Assembly: GCF_004362825.1 (NCBI RefSeq)
Contig: NZ_SNXZ01000002.1
Location: 613,268 to 677,267 of the forward strand
Reading direction: 5' to 3'
Length of the DNA stretch: 64,000 bases
DNA from: Labedaea rhizosphaerae
Lineage (GTDB): Bacteria; Actinomycetota; Actinomycetes; Mycobacteriales; Pseudonocardiaceae
In this document: positions 8,072 to 16,020 of the stretch, one piece after another
How the letters are laid out: each line of letters starts with the position of its first letter
Position numbering within the stretch: the first letter of the stretch is position 1
The notes under the pieces: model-generated
The model's input: the letters and a program-made list of their open reading frames with translations, nothing else
What the model was told of the DNA's origin: nothing
Database searches by the model: none
Translations under genes and position numbers: made by a program

Positions 8072-8407
8072 GTGAACGAGCCTCGACCCGCACCGCGCTA
8101 CCCGACCGCTGCTCAGGGGTTTCCGCCCGGTCAGCGGGCGCTGTCACCTCAGGAGCGCAGAGCGCTACCCCACGGGCCGCGCCCGGCCCGCGCAGAGGAA
8201 CCTCTGTTGACCGTGGCCGAGGCCGCCGAGAAGTTGCGGGTGTCGAAGATGACGATCTACCGCATGATCAGCGAAGGCGAATTCCCTGCCATCCGGCTAC
8301 GCGGAAGGTACTCCGTTCCGCGAGGCCCTATCGACGCCATCATCAGACAAGCCATCGTGACCAACTCCACTGTGGACGTCTCGGAGTGGACGAAGGGACG
8401 GCGTTGA
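8072..8407 (+). CDS. Excisionase-family HTH protein
   Basis: 111 residues from a GTG with GGGGGA four bases upstream. The first 45 residues are Pro/Arg-rich. A MerR/Xis-type winged HTH follows at about 50-95 (LTVAEAAEKLRVSKMTIYRM, then ISEGEFPAIRLRGRYSVPRG), the classic layout of helix, turn, recognition helix and basic wing. Such proteins bind attachment or promoter DNA to direct excision or expression of integrative elements. No integrase is visible in the window, so this is either a remnant or a regulator. The replication-type HTH gene follows 126 bases later in the same direction. Confidence 0.75.
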   Translation: MNEPRPAPRYPTAAQGFPPGQRALSPQERRALPHGPRPARAEEPLLTVAEAAEKLRVSKMTIYRMISEGEFPAIRLRGRYSVPRGPIDAIIRQAIVTNSTVDVSEWTKGRR

Positions 8408-8533
8408 CGAGTCGGTGGTGCTCACTGTCACGCGGCGGCCGTGTCAGGACCGGGCCGAGCTGACGCACGTCGGGTCGGCCCGGCGCAACGCGGGCACACG
8501 CGATGGAGGGGCTGCGCGGATGGACTGGCACTG

Positions 8534-9511
8534 ATGAGCATCCGCGTCATGAGCTGGGTGTGGGACAACAGCCCGGTCAAGGGCGGGGAACTCTTGCTGC
8601 TCCTGGCGATTGCCGACCACGCCGACGACCTCGGCGGCAACGCCTGGCCGTCCATCGATCGTCTGACGACACGCACCCGCGTCGACCGGCGCACGGTGCA
8701 GCGGATCCTGCGAAGCCTGGAACGCAAGGGCCTGATCGTGATCGAACGTGGCAGGGGTCCCGGCGGTACCAATCGCTACACGGTCACGTTCACCAGTGTC
8801 CCCACCGACGCCGAGCTCCCTCTGCCATCGGGGATCCGTGAACGGCACAGGGAACCGACGGCCGCTTCTGTGGATACACGTGTGGACAGCCCTGTGGATG
8901 ACCCGGCCAAATCTGTGGACAACGGGGCGGCGAAATGCCGCCCCGGCGAAATGCCGCCCGCGGGACGAATGCCGCCCCGGGGGCGGCACGAAGGCGCCAC
9001 CGGGGCGGCACCACTGCCGCCCGAACCGTCCTTAACCGTCCATGAACAATCCGCGCGTGCACCCGCGTCGGGAATCCGCGGCCGCTCAGGCTCCCCTGCG
9101 ACCGACACGACCGGATCCTCACAAGACGACAGCGACGCCTGGCAGGCCGGAGTTCGAACCGAACCGGTCCTCGCGGACCTCGGACTGGCGTTCGACCTCG
9201 TGCCCGAGACACGCCACCAGCTCGACGAACTCATCGCCCGGGCTCTCCGGGCAGGATGCCCGCCCGACGACATCCGGCAAGCTCTCGTCACGCCCGCCAG
9301 CGACACGGCCGATCTCGTGGTTGTCCTGAGGTCCCGACTGCGCAGCTTGCTCAACCAGACCGCCGGCGACGCTGAACGGCCGCGGGGGAAGCGAGGGGCC
9401 ACGCCGCCACGCCCGCCTTGGTGCGGGACTTGTGACGAGCGGACACGTCATCGTGAGAACGCCTCTGGCGCGCCGTATCGATGCCCGCGATGCCATCCCC
9501 TGTCCCGGTAG
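8534..9511 (+). CDS. HTH protein resembling replication initiators of integrative elements
   Basis: 325 residues starting MSIRVMSWVWDN at ATG 8534. An N-terminal winged HTH spans about 15-85 (GGELLLLLAIADHADDLGGN; RTRVDRRTVQRILRSLERKG; IVIERGRGPGGTNRY), as in phage and plasmid replisome-organiser proteins. A low-complexity middle follows (about 115-205, with GEMPPAGRMPP and SVD repeats). A helical segment (about 215-275) comes next, and a C-terminal zinc-finger-like end CGTC...CPRC (about 299-320). The DNA of the middle part holds DnaA-box-like and iteron-like repeats, as when an origin lies inside the initiator gene. Replication function is inferred. Confidence 0.65.
   Translation: MSIRVMSWVWDNSPVKGGELLLLLAIADHADDLGGNAWPSIDRLTTRTRVDRRTVQRILRSLERKGLIVIERGRGPGGTNRYTVTFTSVPTDAELPLPSGIRERHREPTAASVDTRVDSPVDDPAKSVDNGAAKCRPGEMPPAGRMPPRGRHEGATGAAPLPPEPSLTVHEQSARAPASGIRGRSGSPATDTTGSSQDDSDAWQAGVRTEPVLADLGLAFDLVPETRHQLDELIARALRAGCPPDDIRQALVTPASDTADLVVVLRSRLRSLLNQTAGDAERPRGKRGATPPRPPWCGTCDERTRHRENASGAPYRCPRCHPLSR
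8869..9020. repeat. DnaA-box-like cluster plus iteron-like repeats (candidate origin)
   Basis: Four DnaA-box-like nonamers lie within 54 bases: TGTGGATAC at 8869, TGTGGACAG at 8881, TGTGGATGA at 8893 and TGTGGACAA at 8914. The last is the exact complement of the actinobacterial box TTGTCCACA. They are followed by three direct copies of (G)AAATGCCGCCC-like sequence at 8932, 8948 and 8967, then inverted GGGGCGGCA copies at about 8979-9010. All lie inside the initiator-like gene. Codon repeats could explain part of this. Confidence 0.5.
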
Positions 9512-9945
9512 CGGCCATGGCCCCCGCGTACATCGCTCAACGATGCGGACTACCGCGCCGTCTGCGCTCGCAGGTCCACACGTGGGACAGACGTAAGCAG
9601 CCCGTGCGTCTGTCGATCCACCCTCTCTGGTCGATTGCTGTTCGCGATCGCCGGGCAGAGCGTGTCGGCCTTTCGGGTGAAACCAGCGGATCGATTGCCA
9701 GACAACGGCTTCGTCCCGCGATTAATCGACCAAACGAGATTCGTCGCGCGCCATCACCGAATCTGCGTTTCACCTGGGCGCTCCCAACGCGGCGCGTCAG
9801 CAACGTCAGTCGGAAGGCCGGATGCGGCGCTCCTCCAAGATCAAATAGGGGCAGGTTGGTGTCGTTGACGATTCACGAGCCACCGAGTAGGACCGATAAG
9901 AGGTTGCGATCGAAGGTCCGGGGGGACGGATTGGTTGGGGGCAAT
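9512..9945. other. Intergenic region, 434 bp
   Basis: The MFS frame is open through here but reads as Arg-rich low-complexity sequence with no transporter features. No RNA gene or repeat was seen. It probably holds the transporter's promoter. Confidence 0.4.
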
Positions 9946-11250
9946 GTGTATCGCAGGCGGGATAAGTGGCGCACATATGAGCCGTCCACACCCACGAGGG
10001 ACACCACACCCGGCGTCTCGACGGTCGGCGGCGTCTCCCTGCAGTCGGCACAATTTCGCGCGTTGTGGGTCGCTGAGCTGACATCGGTACTCGGAGACCA
10101 GCTCGCCAAGGTCGTCATCGCGTTGCTCGTTTACGCGCACACCGGCTCGGCCGCGGCTTCTGGCGTCGCCTACGGCCTCACGTTTCTGCCGCCGTTGGTG
10201 ACCGTTCGCCTCTCCGGGCTTGCCGACCGGTATCCGCGTCGCGACATGCTGGTCGTCTGCTATGTCGGACAAGCCTGCGTTGTCGCGGTGATGGCCATCC
10301 CAGGAATGCCCGTGCCTGTCCTCGTGGTCGCGGCGATGGTGGTCGCGGGCGTGCAGAGCTTGGGCAAGGCGGCGCAGGGAGCGTTGATCACGAATCTCGT
10401 AGGGGCCGAGCAGAACACGTCGGCTCGCGCGAAGCTGCTGATGTACCGCGAGATCGGGCAGCTCGGCGGTCTCGTCGGTGCGGCCGCGGTCGTCGTCGTG
10501 ATCGGCACGACCCCCGCGCTGGTCCTCGACGTTCTGTCCTTTGCCGCCGCGGCCGGGTTGGTGGGATTCCTTGTGCCCCGTGCGCCCAAGCCGGTTCCGA
10601 GCGGCAACCCGGGTCAACGACCTGGTCTCCGCGCGGTGATCACGGACGCTCGGAACGACCGCGTGCTGAGGACGCTGTGGATGGTCCTGGCCCTGATCGG
10701 GTTGACCGTCGCGCTGCGGGCCGTCGTAGTGCCCTACGTCGACAGCATCGGAGCGCCGACCTGGTGCATCGGGATCCTGTTCGCCGCGGATTCGGCCGGC
10801 TACGTCGCGGGCAGTTGGTGGGTAGGACGCCTGGGCAAGCAAGCAGGTCAGCGACGACAGACGCAACAGAGGTTGTTGTTGCCCTTGGCGATGGCGAGCC
10901 TCGCGCCCCTGGTCATATTCGCGATGCCCCTACCGTGGTGGACAGCAGCGATCTTGCTCGCTGTGTCCGGCGCTGGACAAGCCTATCTTCCGATCGCTCT
11001 CGGTGAGATCACCGCGCGGACGCCGGACGGACACCAAGGCCTGGTCAACGGCGTGCAGAACATGGTCGTGCGCGTCAGCCAGGGCATCGCGGCCATCATC
11101 GTCGGCTTGCTCGCCCAGGTGCTGACCGCCGCGATGGCGGTCGCCCTAGCCGGACTGTGCGGTGTCGTCGCGGTCGCCGCGCTCACTCCGCCTGCACGGG
11201 GCACCTCGTTCTCGCCGAGGCAAACTCGAGGGGAGGTGGGAATCAGCTGA
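9946..11250 (+). CDS. MFS transporter
   Basis: 434 residues from a GTG at 9946 with GGGGG four bases upstream; earlier in-frame starts add only Arg-rich sequence. It has about twelve hydrophobic helices and an MFS-type loop after helix 2 (GLADRYPRRDMLVV). The two six-helix halves are separated by a basic loop near 220 (PVPSGNPGQRPGLRAV). The closest general type is the MFS_3/enterobactin-exporter-like group of drug and metabolite exporters. The substrate is not predictable and it stands alone between intergenic gaps. Confidence 0.85.
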   Translation: MYRRRDKWRTYEPSTPTRDTTPGVSTVGGVSLQSAQFRALWVAELTSVLGDQLAKVVIALLVYAHTGSAAASGVAYGLTFLPPLVTVRLSGLADRYPRRDMLVVCYVGQACVVAVMAIPGMPVPVLVVAAMVVAGVQSLGKAAQGALITNLVGAEQNTSARAKLLMYREIGQLGGLVGAAAVVVVIGTTPALVLDVLSFAAAAGLVGFLVPRAPKPVPSGNPGQRPGLRAVITDARNDRVLRTLWMVLALIGLTVALRAVVVPYVDSIGAPTWCIGILFAADSAGYVAGSWWVGRLGKQAGQRRQTQQRLLLPLAMASLAPLVIFAMPLPWWTAAILLAVSGAGQAYLPIALGEITARTPDGHQGLVNGVQNMVVRVSQGIAAIIVGLLAQVLTAAMAVALAGLCGVVAVAALTPPARGTSFSPRQTRGEVGIS

Positions 11251-11623
11251 CCGCAGACCTTGATCACCGTCAGGTTTCGCGGTCACGCAATGGGTGCTGA
11301 GCCATGGGTGCACCTCCTTCGTATGGCCTGGGCTTCCGCGTTCGCGCGCGTGCCGGTTGCAGCGACACGACGGGCGACAAAGCGAAGCGATTGATCGACA
11401 AAGGTGGGGTCAGCGAACGCCCGATCACCGATCAGGTCTCCCGGTCAGCCACGGAGGTTCCTCCCTTCGCAGTGATCAACTAACAACTCATGTCGGGACG
11501 AAACCGTCGAGGCGGCCGCAGGGTGGGCGGCCGCTCCGCCATCGACGAGCGGCACTCAGCCGCGGCCACGACCTGTCCACGCGCGTTCCTACCGGCTGCG
11601 CGCTGACGAGAAAGGGGGTTCCG
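11251..11623. other. Intergenic region, 373 bp
   Basis: The diguanylate cyclase frame extends back through it without a convincing start or domain. No repeat or strong hairpin was seen. It is the likely promoter region of that gene. Confidence 0.4.
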
Positions 11624-13171
11624 GTGCCGCACGAACTCGGACACGCCGCAGCACCTCCCCACCTGCTCCAGCACGGTCAACCCCGACCGCAAACCGTCAG
11701 CCGGCAAGTCGCGTCACGCCGCGTGCTCAACCGGAGCCGGTCCGCGTTCTCCAGTCTGACACACACTGTCACCGATTGGTGGCGATCCGCGAGTCACGCC
11801 GCGCAGGTGGTGACCCATGCGCGCTCCTGGCGGCTGTGGACCTGGAGCCGGCCGGCCATCGCCTTCCTGCTGGTCGACGAGCTCCTTGTCGCGGCGTGGC
11901 TCGTCGCCAGCGCGACGACGTCGACCATCACCGGTCACGACCTCGTGCTGCTGGCCATCCTGCTCGCCTGCGGAATCGCGCACGTCTCGATCACCAGCGC
12001 TGACGAGGAAAGACGACGCGCCGCCCACGGCGACAGCACCCACATCGACATGACCTGCATTTGGGTGTTGCCCGCGGCAGTGCTGCTTCCGCCGGCACTG
12101 GCGGCGATCCTCGTCGTGGCCCTCCGCCTTCAGCGGCTTCGCATCGCCCGCAAGCCCCTGTTCAAGTGGCTGCACACGACCGTCGCGATGATCTGCAGCG
12201 TCTTGTGTGTGCACCTCGTCAGCAGTGCGACCCCACTCCCCCAGTGGCTGGCCGCCGGGATCCTCACGAGCCGTCACGACATGCCGGCCGTCGCAGGATG
12301 CTTGGGTGCGACCGTCATCGCCTACTACGGCGCGCAGACCGTGCTCGTCAGCGGAGTGCGTGCACTGGCCTACCGCTTTCCACGCGACAATCAGCGACCG
12401 GCCCCAGAGACACAGTCCACGTTCGTCTATGCCGTCGGAACGTGGTGGGACAACTGGCTCTTCGGGTTCGCCTTGCTGCTGGCCTTCATCGGCACCATCG
12501 CCCTGACCGTCGCGCCCGAACTGGCGGTCCTGCTCCTGCCCATCGGCGTATTCGTACAGCTGCTGGTCCAGCGGTGGGAAGAATCCCGCACCGACACCCG
12601 CACCCGAGCCCTCACCGATGTGGGATTCCGGGTGCCGGCACAACGGATACTTCAACGCAGCACCTTCGCCAGAAAACCCGTCAGCCTGGCGATGATCGAC
12701 ATCGATCGGTTCAAGGCCATCAACGACACCCACGGCCACCCGGCCGGCAATGAGGTGCTCAGCGCTGTCGCCGCCTTGATCGACTCGACCGTGCGCGACA
12801 GCCATGACCTCTTCTGCCGCTGGGGCGGCGAAGAGTTCGTCGTCCTGATGCGCGACACGGACCTGCCCGCGGCGCTCCAGGCAGCCGAGCGGATGCGCAC
12901 CACCGTCGCGGGCGAGGACATCATGATCACCGACCGGAAGACCGGCGACGAGATCCGTCTCGGTGGGTCCGACCGCAAAAGACCCAGCTGCACCGTCTCG
13001 ATCGGTGTCGCCACCGCGCCCGAGCACGGCACCACCCTCGACGAACTCGTCCAGCACGCCGACCAGGCCCTGTACCGAGCCAAGAACGCCGGCCGCAACC
13101 GGGTCGAAGCCGCACCAACACCCGTCGAACCGCCTACACACCAAGCTCTGGACGAGGCTCAGTCAGCCTGA
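11624..13171 (+). CDS. Membrane diguanylate cyclase (GGDEF)
   Basis: 515 residues from a GTG preceded by AAAGGGGG. After a basic 75-residue cytosolic start come about six or more membrane helices (about 80-325, e.g. IAFLLVDELLVAAWLVAS, NWLFGFALLLAFIGTIAL). A C-terminal GGDEF domain follows (about 340-500: MIDIDRFKAINDTHGH, active site GGEEF at 401-405, SIGVA). An intact GGEEF and metal-binding Asp predict c-di-GMP synthesis from two GTP. The usual inhibitory RxxD is DSHD here, so product inhibition at that site is probably lost. There is no EAL domain. It is transcribed alone and ends at a terminator shared with the DUF397 gene. Confidence 0.9.
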   Translation: MPHELGHAAAPPHLLQHGQPRPQTVSRQVASRRVLNRSRSAFSSLTHTVTDWWRSASHAAQVVTHARSWRLWTWSRPAIAFLLVDELLVAAWLVASATTSTITGHDLVLLAILLACGIAHVSITSADEERRRAAHGDSTHIDMTCIWVLPAAVLLPPALAAILVVALRLQRLRIARKPLFKWLHTTVAMICSVLCVHLVSSATPLPQWLAAGILTSRHDMPAVAGCLGATVIAYYGAQTVLVSGVRALAYRFPRDNQRPAPETQSTFVYAVGTWWDNWLFGFALLLAFIGTIALTVAPELAVLLLPIGVFVQLLVQRWEESRTDTRTRALTDVGFRVPAQRILQRSTFARKPVSLAMIDIDRFKAINDTHGHPAGNEVLSAVAALIDSTVRDSHDLFCRWGGEEFVVLMRDTDLPAALQAAERMRTTVAGEDIMITDRKTGDEIRLGGSDRKRPSCTVSIGVATAPEHGTTLDELVQHADQALYRAKNAGRNRVEAAPTPVEPPTHQALDEAQSA

Positions 13172-13265
13172 GCAAGACAGGGTCCGGAGCCTGCACGCGC
13201 TCGGGGTCGAGCATTCGAACAACCAGTTACGGTGCTATCCGAGCCGCTTTCGCCATACATGCGAC

Positions 13266-13297
13266 CGAGGCTGGGCTCCGCTTGAAGCCCAGCCTCG
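13266..13297. terminator. Bidirectional hairpin terminator
   Basis: A perfect 12-bp stem (CGAGGCTGGGCT / AGCCCAGCCTCG) with an 8-base loop lies between two convergent genes, the cyclase ending at 13171 and the DUF397 gene ending at 13314. There is no long T tract, as is common in actinobacteria. Confidence 0.8.
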
Positions 13298-13313
13298 TTG
13301 ATCGGTTTGGCGA

Positions 13314-13520
13314 TCAGGACAAGTCGAGATCGCCTTGTTTGGCAGCAGCACGGAAGGCCGTCCATGCATCTGCGCCGAGCACGAGCGCGCCCGCGGACTG
13401 GTTCTTCGAGTCCCGCACGGCCGCTGCCTCAGGCAAGACTGCGATCTCAACACATGCTCCGCCGCCGTTGCTACGACTGCTTTTGCGCCACATGGCGCCG
13501 GTAAGGTCTGTCGTGCGCAT
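13314..13520 (-). CDS. DUF397 domain protein
   Basis: A 68-residue DUF397 protein with the family signature: WRKSSRSNGGGACVEIA at residues 11-27, then VAVRDSK-like and a WTAFRAAAK-like C-terminal helix. It lies 4 bases downstream of an Scr1-type HTH gene, the invariant pairing for this family in actinomycetes. The pair has been compared to toxin-antitoxin or morphogenetic regulators of the WhiJ/BldB type. The molecular role is unsettled. It is likely translated from the HTH mRNA and ends at the shared terminator. Confidence 0.9.
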   Translation of the reverse strand: MRTTDLTGAMWRKSSRSNGGGACVEIAVLPEAAAVRDSKNQSAGALVLGADAWTAFRAAAKQGDLDLS

Positions 13521-13524
13521 CGAC

Positions 13525-14400
13525 CTACTCCTTCAGCTTCCAGGCCCTCTTGATCTCCGCGATCCGCCGAGCCGATTCGTCCGGGCTGAGCGCTCGTTCG
13601 CGCAAGCGCTCAAAGTTGAGCGTATATGCGGCGACCTGATCCTCTTCCTCGATGTAGGCGCCGTCTGTTAGGCCGTCCACATAAGCTGCCATCGCTACAT
13701 CCTGCTCGACATACACCAGGTGGTACGCGGTACCGAAGCCCGGGAAGGCACCAAGGTTGGCGGGAAGAACTTGAATCGTGATGTTGGCCTTCTCGCTGCA
13801 AGTGGCAAGGTGATCGAGCTGGTCGGCCATGATCAAGGGCCCGCCGATCGGAAGAGTCAGAGCAGTTTCAAGCATGATCGCGTGTAGCCGTAGCGGATCT
13901 GCCTGATCGTCCAGCCGTGCTCGTCGCTGGCGTCGCAGTCGACGACGTTCGTCGAGCACCTTCTGATCGAGGTCCGGCTCCCAGGCCCGCAGCAGCTCCT
14001 CGGAGTAGCGATCGGTCTGCAGCAATCCGGTGACCAGCACCATCTCGACCGTTCGAACCTCAACGGCTTCTGATTCGTCTTCGATGAAGTCCTTGAGGTC
14101 GCCGCGAAGGCTGCCGGGTCCGTACGTTCCCCATTCGTCTCGGCTTTGAGTCGCCGAGACCGCCAAGCGCACAGTCCTGTCCCGCTCGGCTTCGTCCACG
14201 CCAAGGACCGTCGCGAGAGCGATGATCTCAGCCGGGCCGGCATGGACAGCGGCAGTCTCGAGACGACTGAGCTTCGAGTCCGACCAACCGAGTTGCTTCC
14301 CGGTCTCGTCGAGCTTTTGGCCAGCATTGTTGCGCCAGCGACGCAGCGCCCGAGCGACGCGCCGTTGCCGCACGTTCGGCGGCTGCTGGCTTGGTGGCAC
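13525..14400 (-). CDS. Scr1-family HTH regulator (DUF5753)
   Basis: 291 residues. An N-terminal XRE helix-turn-helix (about 12-70: ARALRRWRNNAGQKLDETGK; LGWSDSKLSRLETA) precedes a DUF5753 ligand/partner domain (about 95-285: VEVRTVEMVLVTGLLQTDRY; ANITIQVLPANLGAFPG). This is the standard partner of DUF397. It sits at the head of a minus-strand pair. A TATAAT at 14528-14533 on the minus strand, with a TGCA-rich palindrome just downstream, offers an autoregulated promoter. The plus-strand coupled operon starts on the other side of the same region. Confidence 0.9.
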   Translation of the reverse strand: MPPSQQPPNVRQRRVARALRRWRNNAGQKLDETGKQLGWSDSKLSRLETAAVHAGPAEIIALATVLGVDEAERDRTVRLAVSATQSRDEWGTYGPGSLRGDLKDFIEDESEAVEVRTVEMVLVTGLLQTDRYSEELLRAWEPDLDQKVLDERRRLRRQRRARLDDQADPLRLHAIMLETALTLPIGGPLIMADQLDHLATCSEKANITIQVLPANLGAFPGFGTAYHLVYVEQDVAMAAYVDGLTDGAYIEEEDQVAAYTLNFERLRERALSPDESARRIAEIKRAWKLKE

Positions 14401-14510
14401 TTCGACCTCCGTTGACCTGGGCGGTAGTCCGCCGTGACGCCTGCACCTTATCGACTCGCAACCTCATCCTCAGCAGTGGCCGGGAAGTTTCGTGAGTGAG
14501 CACTTGCGCT

Positions 14511-14533
14511 GGTGCAAACTTGCACCCATTATA
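14511..14533 (-). promoter_or_regulatory. Putative promoter and operator between the Scr1 gene and a divergent operon
   Basis: A palindrome GGTGCAA-AC-TTGCACC occupies 14511-14526, directly downstream (minus-strand sense) of a consensus -10 TATAAT at 14528-14533. Further GGTGCA and GTTGCA copies follow to 14549. The layout fits a repressor site covering the transcription start of the Scr1 gene and lying upstream of the ATG at 14561. No good -35 was found. Confidence 0.55.
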
Positions 14534-14560
14534 GGTGCAGAGGTTGCAGAGGAGAGTCAG

Positions 14561-14914
14561 ATGATCGCGGAACGTCCATGGGGCGGTAGGAGCGAGAGAA
14601 GCCGCTACCTGGCGCTCGCTCGCGTCGACCTGCCGTTCTCGCCCTCCTCCCCAGACCGTCCGGCGAGCGTCCGCGTTGCCCCAGGGCGCTCGCCGGACTT
14701 CCACCTGACCGGCCCGTGCCGGTCGCACGCGGTGGGTGTGGATTCGCGTCCACGCCGGAGGTGCGCCGAACCATCGCGTGATTCCCGGGGCCGGCGGCAC
14801 GCATCGGCGACACGCCCGCCAACCGCCGGTCCTGCGCGGCCCGTGCGATCTGCCATCTCCGCGATCCTGGATCGCGCGGGCCGCCCCACCTCCACGCGGG
14901 CGGTGGCGTCGTGA
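14561..14914 (+). CDS. Hypothetical basic protein, 117 aa, first of coupled operon
   Basis: It starts at an ATG with AGAGGAGAG upstream and ends in a TGA overlapping the next GTG. The product is rich in Arg, Ser and Pro and has no visible fold, signal or membrane segment apart from a short helix-like end (RSAISAILDRAG). No family was recognised. The good ribosome site and the 4-base overlap with the next gene are the evidence for coding. It could also act partly as a leader that couples translation. Confidence 0.45.
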   Translation: MIAERPWGGRSERSRYLALARVDLPFSPSSPDRPASVRVAPGRSPDFHLTGPCRSHAVGVDSRPRRRCAEPSRDSRGRRHASATRPPTAGPARPVRSAISAILDRAGRPTSTRAVAS

Positions 14915-15147
14915 TCGCCGCGCTCCTGGGTGTGCTGATGTGGCTGCCGGTCATCGTGTTCGGGCTGTTCTTCGTCGTTCCGTTCCTGCTCGACGCGGTT
15001 CCGCCTGCCATGCCGAGGCCGCCCAGTCGCAGTCCCATACAGCTGGCTGAGATCGCTCATCGCCGCACCGCTCGCCGACGGCACCACACGCCGGTTCGTC
15101 GTCCGCCGAGCGTTGGAGCGCGTGAGCTCGAGGGAAGGAGCAAGTGA
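14911..15147 (+). CDS. Small membrane protein
   Basis: 78 residues from a GTG overlapping the previous stop. One long N-terminal hydrophobic segment (ALLGVLMWLPVIVFGLFFVV) is followed by a basic cytosolic tail with His/Arg clusters (HRRTARRRHH). It resembles a single-pass or hairpin anchor with a positive-inside tail. No family was recognised. It overlaps the next gene by 4 bases, so it is translationally coupled on both sides. Confidence 0.6.
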   Translation: MIAALLGVLMWLPVIVFGLFFVVPFLLDAVPPAMPRPPSRSPIQLAEIAHRRTARRRHHTPVRRPPSVGARELEGRSK

Positions 15148-15521
15148 TGTTCCACCGCAGACCGGCCAACTCGATGCTGCGCTGTGTGGCGCGCCGCCCA
15201 CGCAGGCAGCACGACCGCGGCCAGCGAGTTGCCGCGTTCCGCCGGGCACTGACCGAATGGGGCTGGCGTGCCGACCTCGGCCACGGCCGATTGGCGTGCC
15301 GCGACCATCACGATCGACGTGCAGTGTTGCTGGTGTTGCCCGCTGAGGGCGGCGCCGTGCTGATTCCGTCACGTCCTGGCCCGCTGTACCTGCCCGCCCT
15401 GACCACTGGCGCTTTGCGCGGCGTGTTGCAGACCGCCGTTCTGGCCCCTGACCCGTCTGTGCCCGCGACCGAGCGCGCCGCGATGACCCGACGGACGGCC
15501 TGGTTCAAGGCGGCCGCGTGA
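15144..15521 (+). CDS. Hypothetical soluble protein, 125 aa
   Basis: It begins at GTGATG overlapping the previous stop. A basic, Cys/His-bearing start (RRPANSMLRCVARRPRRQHD) leads into a small alpha/beta domain (AAFRRALTEWGWRADLGHGR; AVLLVLPAEGGAVLIPSRPG) and a C-terminal helix (ERAAMTRRTAWFKA). This resembles small conserved proteins often found beside Scr1/DUF397 loci in Pseudonocardiaceae, which is a recollection rather than a search result. It is coupled to the next gene by GTGA. Confidence 0.55.
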   Translation: MMFHRRPANSMLRCVARRPRRQHDRGQRVAAFRRALTEWGWRADLGHGRLACRDHHDRRAVLLVLPAEGGAVLIPSRPGPLYLPALTTGALRGVLQTAVLAPDPSVPATERAAMTRRTAWFKAAA

Positions 15522-15766
15522 TGATCTCGATCAACATCTGGTGGCTCATCGGCGGTGCCCTGGTCCTGCTCACCGCTGCTGTGTTTGCCGGTTTGCGGTG
15601 GAGCGGTCGACCGACGCGCGGCAAGCACTCGTTCTACGGCGACGAAGTCTCGGTCCGCGCTCTCACCTCGTCGCCCCCTTCGACCTTCGGTGGGCGGACG
15701 TGCGGCCGATGGCCCAAGACGGACCGGGACGAGGTTCTCGCCAGCCTGAGGAGGGACAGGTCGTGA
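15518..15766 (+). CDS. Small single-pass membrane protein
   Basis: 82 residues starting at GTGATG. There is one N-terminal membrane helix (WWLIGGALVLLTAAVFAGL, about 7-25) and a polar, probably cytosolic tail with a terminal helix (TDRDEVLASLRRDRS). No family was recognised. It is flanked by 4-base overlaps, so its level is tied to its neighbours. Confidence 0.55.
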   Translation: MMISINIWWLIGGALVLLTAAVFAGLRWSGRPTRGKHSFYGDEVSVRALTSSPPSTFGGRTCGRWPKTDRDEVLASLRRDRS

Positions 15767-16020
15767 CCAAGGCAGCCGCAGTGAGCCGCCACTGCACGAT
15801 GCCGAGCACCTGGCTGCCTGGCCTGCTCGACCCGGGCGAGGAGCACGTGCTGCAGACCTGCGACGGCGTGCCACGCCAGTGTCCAGCGCCTGGCGGTCCA
15901 GTGCCGGTAGCGGTGTGCCGTGCATGGCTCACGGCCGATCCCAGCGCGCGGCGATCGGGGGCCCGACGGTGCCGACGCTGTCGTGAACTCGTCGGCCAGC
16001 CGAAGGACACAGGATCGTGA
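15763..16020 (+). CDS. Small Cys-rich protein, possible zinc-binding
   Basis: 85 residues from a GTG at 15763 overlapping the previous stop; a longer frame to 15541 is only open sequence. Six cysteines (RHC, QTC, RQC, AVC, then CRRC near the end) and a final CRRCREL suggest a compact metal-binding fold. The family is unknown. The stop overlaps the GTG of the methyltransferase gene. Confidence 0.5.
   Translation: MTKAAAVSRHCTMPSTWLPGLLDPGEEHVLQTCDGVPRQCPAPGGPVPVAVCRAWLTADPSARRSGARRCRRCRELVGQPKDTGS

Noticed and set aside
8869..9020. Chromosomal oriC
   Set aside because: No dnaA, dnaN or other origin genes, and only four boxes; an element origin fits better.
11714..13144. Long antisense open frame (476 codons) under the diguanylate cyclase
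   Set aside because: Shadow of a high-GC gene. It has Gly/Asp/Val-rich composition, no domain and no ribosome site.
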